64,000 bases of DNA, from positions 64,298,492 through 64,362,491 of the forward strand of contig NC_057842.1 in assembly GCF_910594005.1 (NCBI RefSeq), given 5' to 3'. A model generated the notes under the pieces. It had not been told where the DNA came from. It made no database searches and saw nothing but the letters and a program-made list of their open reading frames with translations. Source of the DNA: Cervus elaphus. Lineage: Eukaryota; Chordata; Mammalia; Artiodactyla; Cervidae. Within the stretch, counting starts at the first letter, position 1; each line of letters starts with the position of its first letter. Below are positions 45,271 through 56,428 of the stretch, one piece after another. The position numbers were made by a program, and so were the translations under genes.

Positions 45271-48200
45271 TATTGTTCAGTCTCTCAGTTGTGTCTGACT
45301 CTTTGTGACCCATGACTGCAGCATGCCAGGCTTCCCTGTCCTTCACCTCTCCCAGAACTTGCTCAAACTGATGTCCACTGAGTCGATGATGCCATCCATT
45401 TTGCTCTCTGTCGTCCCCTTCTCCTCTTGCCTTCAAATCCTTCCCAGCATCAGGGGCTTTTCTAATGAGTCAGCTCTTCACATCAGGTGGCCAAAGTACT
45501 GGAGGCTCAGCTTCAGCATCAGTCCTTCCAGTGAATATTGGAGATTGATTTTCTTTAGGATCCATGTTTGATCTCCTTGTTGTCCAAGGGACTTTCAAGA
45601 GTCTTCTCCAGCACCACAAAAGTATCAACTCTTTGGCGTTCAGCCTTCTTTATGGTCTGACTCTCACATCAATACATGACTACTGGAAAAACCATAGCTT
45701 CATTGACTATATAGACATTTGTCGACAAAGTAATGTTTCTGCTTTTTAATATGCTGTCTTGGTTGGGCATAGCTTTTCTTCCAAGGAGCAAGTTTCTTTT
45801 AATTTCATGGCTGCAGTCACCATTTTCAGTGATTTTGGAGCCCAAGAAAATAAAGTCTGTCACTGTTTCTACTGTTTCCCCTGTTTCCCCATCTATTTGC
45901 CATGAAGTGATGGGACTGGATGCCATGATCTTCGTTTTTCTGGATGTTGAGTTTTAAGCCAGTTTTTTTCACTCTCCTCTTTCACCTTCACTAAGAGACT
46001 CTTCAGTTCCTCTTCACTTTCTGCCACAAGGGTGGTGTCATCTGCATATCTGAGGTTATTGATATTTCTCCTGGCAATCTTGATTCCTGCTTGCGATTCA
46101 TTCAGTCTGGCATTTTGCATGATGTACCCTGCATATAAATTAAATAAGCAGGGTGACAATATATAGACTTGATGTACCCTTTTCCCAGTTTTGAACCAGT
46201 CCATTTTTCCATGTGTGGTTCTCACTGTTGTCTCTTGACCTACATACAGATTTCTCAGCAGGCAGGTCAGGTTGTCTGGTATTCCCTTCTCTTTAAGAAC
46301 TTTCCAGTTTGTTGTGATCCACACAGTCAAAGGTTTTAGCATAGTCAGTGAAGCAGAAATAGATATTTTTCTGGAATTCTCTTGCTTTTTCTATGATCCA
46401 ATGGATATTGGCAATTTGATCTCTGGTTCCTCTGCCTTTTCTAAGTCCAGCTTGAACAGCTAAAAGTTCTTGGTTCACGTACTGTTGAAGAATCGCTTGG
46501 AGAATTTTGAGCATTACTTTGCCAGCAAGTGAGATATGGAGATGACACCACCCTTACATCAGAAATCAAAGAAGAACTAAAGAGCCTCTTGTTGAAAGTG
46601 AAAGAGGAGGGTGAAAAAGTTGGCTTAAAACTCAACATCAAGAAAACTAAGATCATGCCATCTGGTCCCATCACTTCATGGCAAATAGATGGGGAAACAA
46701 TGGAAACAGTGACAGACTTTATTTTGGGGGGGCTCCAAAATCATTGCAGATGGTGACTGCAGCCATGAAATGAAAAGACCCTTCCTCCTGAAGAAAAGTT
46801 ATAACCAACCAAGACAGCATGTTAGAAAGCAGAGCCATTACTTTGCCAACAAAGGTCCATCTAGTCAAGGCTACGGTTTTTCCAGTAGTCTTGTATGGAT
46901 GTGAGAGTTGGACTCTAAAGAAAGCTGAGCGCTGAAGAATTGATATTTTTGAACTGTGGTGCTGGAGAAGACTCTGAACAGTCCCATGGACTGCAAGGCG
47001 ATCTAACCAGTTCATTCTAAAAGAAATCAGTCCTGAATATTCATTGGAAGGACTGATGCTGAAGCTGAAACTCCAATCCTTTGGCCACCCGTTGCAAAGA
47101 GCTGACTCATTTGAAAAGGCCCTGATGCTGAGAAAGACTGAAGGCAGGAGGAGAAGGGGACGACAGAGGATGAGATTGTTGGATGGCATGACCGACTCAA
47201 CGGACATGAGTTTGAGTAAACTCCGGAAGTCGGCAATGGACAGGGAGGCCTGGTGTGTTGCAGTCCATGGTTTTGCAAAGAGTCGGACATGACTGAGCGA
47301 CTGAACTGAGCTGAACTGAGATGAGTGCAATTGTGTGGTAGTTTGAGCATTCTTTGGCACTGCCTATCTTTGGGATTGGAATGAAAACTGACCTTTTCCA
47401 GCTCTGTGGCCACTGCTGAGTTTTCCAAATTTGCTGGCATATTGAGTATAGCACTTTAAGCAGCATCATCTTTTAAGATTTGAAGTAGCTCAGCTGGAAT
47501 CCCACCACCTCCAGTAGGCTTGTTCATTGTGATGCTTCCTAAGGCCCACTTGACTTCACACTCCAGGATGTTTGGCCCCAGGTTAGTGATCACACCATCA
47601 TGATTATCTGGGTCATTAAGACATTTTTTGTATAGTTCTTCTGTGTATTCTTGCCACCTCTTCTTTATATCTTCTGCTTCTGCTAGGCCCATACCATTTC
47701 TGTCCTTAATTGTGCCCATCTTTGCATGAAATGCTCCCTCGTGTCTCTAATTTTCTTGAACAGATCTCTAGGTTTTTACATTTTATTGTATTCCTCTATT
47801 TCTTTGCATGGATCACTTAAGAAGGCTTCTTATTACTTTTTTATTATATTGTATGTATATAATGTATTTTCTATAATATTTCTTATTATTTCTTATTCAT
47901 ATTATATTTTCTTTTTATTATTTCTCTCCTTGATATTCTTTGGAACTCTACATTCAAATGGGTATATCTTTCCTTTTCTCCTTTGGCTTCCCTTCTTTTC
48001 TCAGCTATTTGTAAGTCCTCCTCAGACAACCATTTTGCCTCTTTGCTTTGCTTTTTCTTGGGGATGGTCTGGATTCTTACTTTCTTCTTACTTTTGCATT
48101 CCAGTCTCCTGTGATAAAAAGGACATCTGTTTTTGGTGTTAGTCTAGAGGGTCTTGTACGTCTTCATAGAATCATCAACTTCAGCTTCTTTGGCATTAGT

Positions 48201-48345
48201 GGTTGGGGCATACACTTGAATGACTGTGATACTGAATTGTTTGACTTGGAAATGAACAGAGACCGTTCTGTCTTTTTTTGAGATTGCACCCAAGTACTGC
48301 ATTTCAGACTCTTTACTAGTCTGAAACTTCTTAGTGATTTGCATT
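45271..48345 (-). mobile_element. BovB LINE, split and internally deleted
   Basis: The inverted host BovB has a 3' end at 45271, runs to 46535, and continues from 47317 to 48345 after a nested BovB. The minus frame 45893-46342 retains the palm motif YADD (46037-46048) in 'LRYADDTTLVAES'. The frame 47456-47719 covers the region upstream of RT. The frame 48144-48344 shows the endonuclease-domain block 'VIQVYAPTTNAKEAEV'. About 600 bp of linker/endonuclease sequence is missing near 48087, as judged from recalled BovB order. It is dead. Confidence 0.92.
46530..47322 (+). mobile_element. BovB LINE 3' fragment nested in BovB
   Basis: A plus-strand copy starting within the RT palm (read as YGDD at 46535-46546) and ending with 'gactgaactgagctgaactg' at 47301-47320. 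The host sequence on each side carries 'tgagat' (46530-46535, 47317-47322), the target duplication. The frame 46529-46756 reads 'EELKSLLLKVKEEGEKVGLKLNI' before a frameshift in 'attttggggg'. Confidence 0.93.
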
Positions 48346-49954
48346 AATGTGGAGTTTTTTGTTCATTGTGTGGGATATTTCAGAAACTCTTGGCCTGCAG
48401 TTTTGAGACATTTTCTCATGTTCTCTATTAGTTTTTTTTTTTTTTTGTATTTTTAAAATTCCTTTTCTAGTAAAACGCGGTGCCTCCTGGATCTAATTTT
48501 CTCATGCTCTTTCTTAATCTTTATCTTTTTGTAATTTGCTTTATATTCTGAAGAGTTACACAACTTTATCTTTCAATCTATCAGAATTTTTATTTCTATT
48601 AATGTGTTTTTGATTCTCAAGAGTTCTTGTTTGTTTTCTGAAAGTTCTGTCTTAGAGCATCTCATTTTTAATTTTATGAATAAAATTTATCTCTTTGAGA
48701 AAAATTTAGCTTAATATTCTCTGCGCTATCTTTCTCCTCCAAGTTCCTTTTTGTATCCTCACTTTGAATTGATTTGAACTCATTCTTTCATGTTAGAGTC
48801 TTTCCTAAAAATAAAGGCTGGGATGTCCTTTCAAATTCTAGAGTGAGTCTGTTATATCAGGTTCCCTGGGAAATAGATTGTATAGTAAGTTTACTTGGGA
48901 TTTTCTTGGGATCAACACCTGAGAGGATGAGAGAGAAATTGGTAGAAATATTGTTTCAATCACTTACCGGGCAACAACAGGGAAAGCTCTGGTACTGGGA
49001 TGACACCTCAGAGATATACTAAATTGAGGCAAGTGTGCTGGATTTGGGTTTTCCTCTGGGAAAGATTGTAATCACCTACAAATCACTGGATTGGGTTTGT
49101 CCTCCGGGCAAGGCAGCTGTCTTCATTTGGGGTGATTTCCAGAAAGGAAATCAGCTATGATCCATAAGCCACTGATACATCCAACAACTGGGAGAATTGC
49201 CTCAGCCCTGAAGGGTGAATCCGGAATCCACGAGAGCATGGTAATTAAGTGCTGTGATGTGCATGAGCTTAGGCAAATGGTAGACCTCACCACAAGGTGA
49301 TCATTTTGGGAGAAAGATCACTTAGGGAGATTCTTAATTGTCAGTATCAGAGATATTTCCCCTGGGCTGTTACATTCCCACAGATGAAATGGGGGAAGGA
49401 GTTGGGCAGTGGCTACCGTGTCAGCAGACCAGCCAGCTGAGGGGTTCAGTGTTCAGTATGCAGATCTACACTTAACCCCTTGTTTCCAGAAGATGCTTCA
49501 CAGTCCTCTGTGCCTGGTGTCCAAATGACAATCTTTACAGTTCAACATCTTCAGAATGTAAATCCATATGCCTGGGTGGGAGGGAGAAGAGTTCACTGGC
49601 TTTATGAGGTGAGAGAGAGAATCTGGGTGTCTGACTTTTTTAAAAGCAACCTTCCAATAAACTCTCACTTTCAGCCCCATATCACCCCTCAGATGTACCT
49701 GAGCCTTTCCATGGTTTGTCTTCCCCCTTGCAGATTTAAAACTCAGCCTCTCTGTTCTGCCAAATCAGCTTCCAAAGTTTCACTAACATCCGTGGCTCTT
49801 GCGGGATTTTTCAAAAGCAATGCTATACTTGTTTTACTTGGGTTTTTGGCGATGAAAAAGGAGATAAACCGGTTGCTTAGTATTTCATGTTTGACTTTAG
49901 TTACAGTAATTACTTTCTATAAGATGCCATGTGCTATCTCAAGAGATGATGTTT
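48346..49954. other. unclassified DNA, possibly old repeats
   Basis: A T17 run at about 48430-48446. The AT-rich half (48450-48800) reads like an old interspersed repeat that I cannot name. The 201-codon frame 49480-50085 is discussed among the rejected items. Confidence 0.4.
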
Positions 49955-50047
49955 CTCAACCACTGGAGGTGTTCAAGCAGAGAATGGACAATCACTCAAG
50001 AGGGATGCTGACAGGATCTTGCCTGATTGGAATTAGGAGATCATTTC
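49955..50047 (+). repeat. L3/CR1 LINE 3' fragment (tentative)
   Basis: 'tttctcaaccactggaggtg' then 'caagcagagaatggacaatc' and 'gggatgctgacaggatc' follow the CR1/L3 3' pattern 'ttcaagcagaggctggatgaccac...gggatgctgtag'. This is an ancient family, so only a short stretch is recognisable. Confidence 0.5.
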
Positions 50048-50250
50048 ACCCAATCCTGGGGCTTCCCTTGTGGCTCAGTTGGTAAAGAATCCACCTGCAA
50101 CGCGGGAGACCTGGGTTTGATCCCTTGGTTGGGAAGATCCCCTGAAGAAGGGAAAGGCCACCCACTCCAGTACTCTGGCCTGGAGAATTCCACGGACTGT
50201 ATAGTCGGACACGACTGAGTGACTTTCACTCACTTACTAACCTAATCCTG
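50048..50250 (+). mobile_element. Bov-tA SINE with target duplication
   Basis: The flanks 'acccaatcctg' (50048-50058) and 'acctaatcctg' (50240-50250) match at 10 of 11. The A box 'tggctcagttgg' is exact and the B box is worn ('ggtttgatccc'). A deletion removes 'ccatggggtcgcaaagag'. Confidence 0.94.
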
Positions 50251-50642
50251 AGCTTCTACAGTTCTGCATAATATAGGAGAAACAACTTTATTACAGGAAA
50301 TGGTACATGATAGTCAAAGAACAAGACTTTATGTATTAAACTTCTCCATTTGATAGATAGCCCTTAATATTCAAGGTCCTTTTTGATTTTTCTTCTATTT
50401 ACCATGTGGGTTCAACTCACAATACTACTCAACACAGTTTATTCCCATCAATCAGATGTACCTAGTAATGTCTGAATATCAGTAGTGAGGGTAATTAACC
50501 AACACCCAAGGTGAGATCATATATACATAAGAAGGGAAAAGTGAATTACGTATTTCAGTTGTGTATATAGACTCATTAATGGATAAGTTAGTCAAAGTGA
50601 TCAGTGGCCATGGAACTCTCTTTTGGGCTATTTATACTCTAG
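50251..50642. other. unannotated intergenic DNA
   Basis: No feature recognised. Confidence 0.5.
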
Positions 50643-51164
50643 GAAGTCTTCCCTGGTAGATCTGATGGTAAAGAAAGTGAAAGTGAAAGTCACTCAGTCG
50701 TGTCCACCTCTTTGCGACCCCACAGTTCACGGAATTCTCCAGGCCAGAATACTGGAGTGGGTAGCCGTTCCCATCTCCAGGAGATCTTCTGAACCCAGGG
50801 ATCGAACCATGGTCTCCTGCACTGCAGGCAGATTCTTTCCCAGCTGAGCCACAAGGGAAGCCCAAGGATACTGGAGTGGGTATCCTATCCCTTCTCCAGC
50901 GGATCTTTCCGACCCAGGAATCGTACTGGGGTCTCCTGCATTGCAGGGGGGATTCTTTACCAACTGAGCTATCAGGGAAGCCCCCAGATGGGAAAGAATC
51001 TGCCTGCAATGCAGGAGCCTGAAATGCAGGAGACCTGGGTTTGATCCTTGGGTCTGGATGATCCCCTAGAGGAGGGCGTGGCAAGCCACTCCAGTATTCT
51101 TGCTGGAGAATTCCACGGACAGAGGAGCCTGGTGGGCTACAGTCCATGGGGTCATGAGTAAGCA
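50643..51164 (+). mobile_element. Bov-tA SINE interrupted by an opposite Bov-tA
   Basis: The host head (50643-50675) and the rest (50987-51164, ending 'ccatggggtcatgagtaagc') are one plus-strand copy. The junction repeats 'gatggtaaagaa' (50664-50675) and 'gatgggaaagaa' (50987-50998), at 11 of 12 bases, are the target duplication of the inserted copy. The host has a 13-base 'gcaggagcctgaaat' style tandem inside its head. Confidence 0.92.
50676..50986 (-). mobile_element. one-and-a-half-unit Bov-tA SINE, nested
   Basis: An inverted full unit (50676-50862, ending 'gccacaagggaagccc') followed by a second inverted head (50863-50982, ending 'gctatcagggaagccc'). Its layout matches 35280-35588. Its tail end carries 'aagtgaaagtgaaagtcac'. 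Confidence 0.92.
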
Positions 51165-51200
51165 ACACAAACACACACGCGCGCACACACACACACACAC
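51165..51200. repeat. (CA)n with CG core
   Basis: Alternating purine-pyrimidine tract with 'cgcgcgc' at 51178-51184. It follows a plus-strand Bov-tA tail, as at 5951. Confidence 0.95.
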
Positions 51201-51314
51201 TTTAGGAATCAAATTTAGATCAAGTTTTCCACTCACATCTCTTGAAATTATTTGGGAAAGTAGACCAAGTGTTCTGTTTGATTTCTGTGTTATTACATTT
51301 TAGATAATTCAATA

Positions 51315-51600
51315 CTAAGAGGTAATATTTATACAGCCCTTACCCTGCCAGACAGAGCTCTAAAGCTTTGCATGCATAAACACATTTAAACCTCACAATA
51401 AAGTCTCATAGTAAATTCTCATAATAAAACTGTATGAGATAAGATAGAGTTTTATTCTCATCTTATAGATGATGAAACTGGGTCACAGGAAAATTAAGTA
51501 ACTTACCCAACACCACACAGCAAGTGAAAGAGCCAAGATTTGAACCACATTCTGATTTTGCTCTAGACTCCAAGCTCTCAACTGCTGGGTTGCTCTGATC
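51315..51600 (-). repeat. MIR SINE, nearly full length
   Basis: Inverted MIR: 'gctctaaagctttgcatgca', 'acacatttaaacctcacaat', 'cttatagatgatgaaactgg', 'ttaagtaacttacccaacac' and 'gagccaagatttgaacc'. It is the best-preserved MIR in the window. Confidence 0.85.
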
Positions 51601-51789
51601 TTTGTAATCAAGGTCAGACACTTTTACACAATGAGAAATATTTGATATAACATACTGTGTCATACAATGTATTATACAACAGTGTACAATTCCAACAGGT
51701 TCTGCAAGTACTGCTCCCAATTAGACCAGCCGAAAGCAGCGCTCAGTGAATAGCATCTGGCATTAGTCAACAGAAAACATACAGTCTGC

Positions 51790-52110
51790 CCTCAGGATAC
51801 TGGAAGACCACATATTTCTTTGATGACCAGACAAAAGCTGTTACAGCTTGACAGGCAAGTTCTGATTCATCCGCCATATTCACCAGATATTGCACGTTCA
51901 AATTTCCATTTATTTTTGTCTTTAGCAAACTGTCTTAATGGAAAAATTTCAGTTCCATGAAAGACTGCAAAGGGCATCTGAAATAGTTATTTGCTCAAAC
52001 AGATAAAAAGTTTAGGGAAGATGAAATTATAAAGTTGCCAGAAAAATGGCAGAAGGTAGTGGAACAAAACAGTGAATATATTGTTCAATCAGTTCTTAGT
52101 GAAAACGGAA
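51790..52110 (+). mobile_element. mariner transposon, transposase 3' part
   Basis: The frame starting near 51792 reads '…PQD…RPH…LMTRQKLLQL' then 'IHPPYSPDIARSNFHLF', a mariner C-terminal catalytic region. The second catalytic Asp (QD) is kept. The third, expected in a P-S-D position 34 residues later, is Asn. A stop follows soon after 'GKISVP'. Further on 'LPEKWQKVVEQNSEY' is legible. The 5' half and terminal repeats are absent. Confidence 0.85.
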
Positions 52111-52155
52111 AAAAAAAAAAAAGGAGACTTTCCCTGGTGGTCCAGTGGTTGAGAT
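52111..52155 (+). mobile_element. CHR-type SINE head scrap
   Basis: After an A14 run, 'gactttccctggtggtccag' and 'tggttgaga' form only the start of a CHR-type SINE. Confidence 0.55.
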
Positions 52156-52289
52156 ACGGTACATACACATTTTAATATTTGCACATTTATTATGGTCTAG
52201 ATTAAGCCCTCATGAGCATTTTAAAAGCATGTTTCACTTTTTTACAGATTGACAAACCTCACAAATTTTTCTTGTGTATTACACATATG

Positions 52290-52575
52290 TAGCTATATTA
52301 AATATGTGATGTGTGGATAAATGATTAATACTAATATACAATATATGTCTGTATGTACATTGTATATAATATCATACATAATTGATATATATGTGTGTAT
52401 TATATGCATATATATTTATAGTTAATATAGTATATAGTTAAACATAATATAATATATATAATATGTAGTTAATATAGCACTATAATATATATTATATAAT
52501 TAATGGGCTATACATAAAACATATAACATATAATTAATATATGCATATACATAGATATATATATATGAGTATGTT
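52290..52575. repeat. AT-rich simple sequence
   Basis: Irregular (TA)n and TATATA-type repeats dominate nearly 300 bases. No coding content. Confidence 0.85.
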
Positions 52576-53689
52576 TACATACCTCTGTATTACCATATTG
52601 CTTGTGACTTTCAGATTGCATTGCTCAAATAGCTAGAATGATAGAAGACACAAATCCTTGTAATCCGTTTTGGGGCTTCTTTTTTTTTTTTTAAGATTTA
52701 TTTTGCTCTGGACTGAAGAATCTCCAGTTCCATTATAAAGGCACACTTTTTCTCTAGGGAAAGAATGCATGTATTTCAAACACTTATTTTGAGGGGATAG
52801 ATATGTTGATGACTGTCTGTTTGGATAAAACTATTCCACCAGATGTCACTGTTTCCCTTTCAGTGGAAGTGATTTGCCATCAAACAGTTTCTAAGATACT
52901 GTAAATAAATTAAAATGAAGTAAAGAATTCCCTTGTATATGGGTGAGTCAGTCAGCACACATTTTGTCTACAAAGAAACGCATGTTGATATCCAACACAG
53001 TCCTGCATGTTAACTTTAATATCGGTGCATACAGCTTTCTAAGCAAAGAGCTTGATGTATATGATATTGCTACACATTAAAGAGAGGGATTCAAGTATAA
53101 TACAAGGATACCTTTAGCTTTTAAGAAAAATGCAGGTAAAAGTAATTTTCTTGTTAAAAAGTAAGGATTTCAATTAGTTCACGAAGCCTCACTGCCACCT
53201 TATTGCTTTATCCTTTATTCTGGGGGGTGGTTGACCCCTTCCCAACCTTGCTGACCCAAATATAGAAGATTTAGTTATAAAAATACCAGAAAAGAGAAAT
53301 ATGCAAATTTCCCAATCTTGTCCTTAAGACCCCTAAATTCATTTGTATCATCTTTCTGTGGGATTATCTGCCATCCATTTCAATTAACCAGATCAGGTAT
53401 GGAGGGCTTAACTTGATTGTGCATGGGCTAAGTATGAGGGTCAGTTTTATCTCAAGCTGTTTTCTTGTCATATTTTATTTTCCTGCCTAAAATGCCTTAG
53501 CCATGAGACCTTGAGGGCAGATACACAGAGTGGGGATAAAACACAAAATAGAACATTTCAAATTGTGTTATTCTTTTTAGGAGTCAGTATTCTTTCTAAC
53601 AGACATGTTGGAAGACACATAACTTGCTAAGTCAACATAAAAAGTAGTGTGAATGGATGACATATATTAATTCTATGAGCAAGTATTTA
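52576..53689. other. unannotated intergenic DNA
   Basis: A T16 run at about 52678-52693. No transposon or exon recognised. Confidence 0.5.
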
Positions 53690-53860
53690 TTTAACTTTGC
53701 TACACTTCCAATAGTTTGATAGGGAGTGAAGATGACATGAAGACATGAAAGATAAGCTCCCAATCCTCTGGGAGCTTCCAGTCTAATAAGGAAGAAGGAC
53801 AGGAAAGGGTGTGTAACGTGCCCTTAGGGCAATGGCAGGTGTATTCATATATGTAACACT
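53690..53860 (-). repeat. L2 LINE 3' region
   Basis: 'gatagggagtgaagatgacat', 'agctcccaatcctctgggag' and 'cttccagtctaataagg' correspond to the inverted L2 'tggggatacaaagatgaataa...caaggagctcacagtctagt'. Confidence 0.5.
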
Positions 53861-54268
53861 ATAGACTGACTGGTTAAAGTGAGGGGTCTGAGTTCATATT
53901 CCAGGAGCCCTAGTTGCCCACTGAGGTTTGCTTATGACGTTTCACTAACAATAGACCTTGAAGGAAACACCTAGTTCAGGATATTAATAAACAGGTAAAA
54001 TAAAGTTTAAAACAGGTACATTATATAACTGGACTTCCAAGAGACTTATTTCACAATAGTGTTTTATTCCAGCAGAAATAAGTTTATCTTTAGAGATTCC
54101 CTAATATGCTCATAGGTTTAACACCACCCCACCTGATTGAATTTAGAAACACACTCTTCTCCACAGTAAGGCATCTGTCTATTTTAATAACATAAATCTG
54201 ACGGTGGGTAAAGAGAGGATGTCGAGTCTTCTTTTCCTCTGTAGATGCCTAATAGGTGTTAATATAAA
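53861..54268. other. unannotated intergenic DNA
   Basis: No feature recognised. Confidence 0.5.
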
Positions 54269-54424
54269 GTAGAGGATTATTGTGGAGAAGGAAATGGCAG
54301 CCCACTCCACTATTCTTGCCTAGAGAATCCTGTGGACTGAGGAGCCTGGTGGGCTGCTGTCCATAGGGTCGCACAGAGTTGGACACGACTGAAGCGACTT
54401 AGCAGCAACAGTAGAGGATTATTG
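54269..54424 (+). mobile_element. Bov-A monomer SINE with perfect target duplication
   Basis: A single Bov-A unit ('tggagaaggaaatggcagcc' to 'gaagcgacttagcagcaaca') between exact 14-base repeats 'gtagaggattattg' (54269-54282, 54411-54424). It corresponds to the 3' half of Bov-A2 and lacks the linker and the first unit. Confidence 0.94.
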
Positions 54425-54554
54425 GTCATTTTATTTAATTTTTATAGCTAGATAACTACATAGATTTTAATCAAAAGAAATGACTGTTTTTCTTCCCATA
54501 GTAGTATTGTTTTATTTCTTGGCTAAGGTGAGGAGAGTCTTTACTTTAGTTTTG

Positions 54555-54960
54555 CATTGTTTATATATAATTATATATTTATATATAAACAGTATATATA
54601 TATTTATATATAAACAGTATATATATAAATATATTATAATATTTTATATAATAATATACATTATAATATAATATATAATAAAGAGTAATAATATAATATA
54701 TAATATACTATATTATATAGTATATAATAATATATAATATAATATAATATATAAAATAATATAATTATATAATAATGTATAATATTATATTAATATATAA
54801 TATACATTATATAATAATATACATATAAATATAATCATATATTTTTATAAGTATAGTATATTTTATATTTTATGATGTTTATAATATTTTAAATATAATA
54901 TATTATATAATATTATAATGCACAATATCATGTATTAATATATAATATATGTATAACTAC
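54555..54960. repeat. 400-bp AT-only tract
   Basis: Almost pure A and T made of nested TATATA, ATAATATA and TTATATAT units. A 25-base unit of the form 'tttatatataaacagtatat' occurs twice near 54580-54625. It is strongly self-complementary. Confidence 0.95.
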
Positions 54961-55284
54961 AATAGTAGAACTATTTACTCAGATCACAATTGCTTTCCAC
55001 CATTTTTCCTGCTTTGTGACTTTTTAATGTAAAATTGCATTTCTCCATTCACGTGTGTTTGCTCTCCTTTCTCATTTTAAAAAAATATTGGAACATCTAA
55101 ATTGCCTATATTTAGACATGCACTCAGAACTGTTTCATGCTGAATAGCTCAGGTTTGCAGGGTCCAATCCTCCAAGGATTTTCTGAACTGCTCTTGCTTT
55201 TTGGTGTGTTTTCCTCACATGAATCGAGATATTTCACCATGTAGTCGCACAGAAATGTTGATCAGAATGTGAGATGTCTCCTCA
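54961..55284. other. unannotated intergenic DNA
   Basis: No feature recognised. Confidence 0.5.
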
Positions 55285-55440
55285 CCTCTTGACAAAGCTA
55301 GTCCCTCAGTCTGGAAGGTTTTCCCTACTGTCCACTTTGACTTCATTAACTCCTACCCCAAATTAAAATGTTGATTCCTTTGTTAAAGCTGTCTTTCCTC
55401 AACCCTTCTTCCCCAGTTTCCTCCCACAATACAAGCATAG
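55285..55440 (+). repeat. L2 LINE fragment
   Basis: 'ccctcagtctggaaggtttt' then 'cattaactcctaccccaaat' and 'ctgtctttcctcaacccttc' follow the L2 order 'ctcagtctggaatgcccttcc…aactcctactcatcc…ccttccctgacc'. Confidence 0.55.
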
Positions 55441-56359
55441 GCTTGGGAACCTGCAGAAAATATTACTCTAGATCCAGGCAATTTTGGTCGATTCTAATTA
55501 GGAATTTAGTTTTTTTCTCATCTCGTTGATAGGGCAAGGGTGAGGATGAAGATGAAGATGAGGGTAGGGAAGGAACGCCCTTTAGCTCCTCCTCCTTCAC
55601 TCTGCATCAACCATAAGAAAGTTCCTTTCCAACCAACAAAAGGTGATTAAAAAAAAATTACTTTGGGAGTGGCCTAATTGGAAATATAAAATAAAGTTCT
55701 ACTATGATCATCTTAGAAGCACAAGATAATTTTCTCTCAACTGGTAATTACTTCTGCTTCAAAATAACTTTTTCCTTACATCTGCCCATTCTTGATTCTT
55801 CCCTAGGTATATTCATTATCAAGCTATTAATTCCTCTTTCTGCAATATTCCTTCTCTCCCTTTCCCCAAGACAATGACTTAAAATAATCCTCCTTTTTTT
55901 TTTCTCTCTCTCTTTACAAACATGCCATCGTTTCTTATATTTTAATGAGTAACCTTGTTCCTTAGTGATTTTTCTCCAGTTCTGGCTCAGGACCCCTCAG
56001 GGCCTAGGGCACAGAAATCTTTCTGGGAAGGCCTAGTAATGTTCTTTTGGGTTTTGGTTGTGGTTTCCTGAAACTTGTTTCTCTCAAAACTCTATTTACT
56101 CTTCTGTTATGCACTGAAACTTGCTATTAAATTACATTTTGACATGTAGTTCTCCATTCCTTTGTAGGTAATATTTGCTCTTTCTGAAATCTCTAGTTAC
56201 TATGACTCCTTGCTACTATTGTAATATTTCAAAATTATGTGTTTTGGTGAGATATCTTTCTCATTCTGTTGTGCTGGGCACTTGATGAGCCCTTTTAATC
56301 AGTAGAATAATGTATAATCACTCTAAGAAATTTTCTTCTACAAGTGATTTATGAAATAT
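55441..56359. other. unannotated intergenic DNA
   Basis: A (GATGAA)n-like patch lies at 55540-55562. No transposon recognised. Confidence 0.5.
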
Positions 56360-56428
56360 TATATTTAATGGTTAAGAATGAGAGTTCTGGAGTTCTGAAG
56401 CATGCTATTTGATATTAAGCAATTTAAA

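Noticed and set aside
46719..47360. 213-codon minus-strand open frame
   Set aside because: Antisense of the nested BovB (46530-47322). The residues do not correspond to the LINE protein, which reads on the plus strand.
49480..50085. 201-codon plus-strand open frame
   Set aside because: It has no recognisable domain, its end runs through an L3/CR1-like fragment into a Bov-tA SINE, and no splice or promoter context is visible. It is a chance frame in old repeat DNA.
50632..51198. 188-codon minus-strand open frame
   Set aside because: It lies entirely within the nested Bov-tA cluster and the CA repeat. SINE-derived frames of this kind are common and non-coding.
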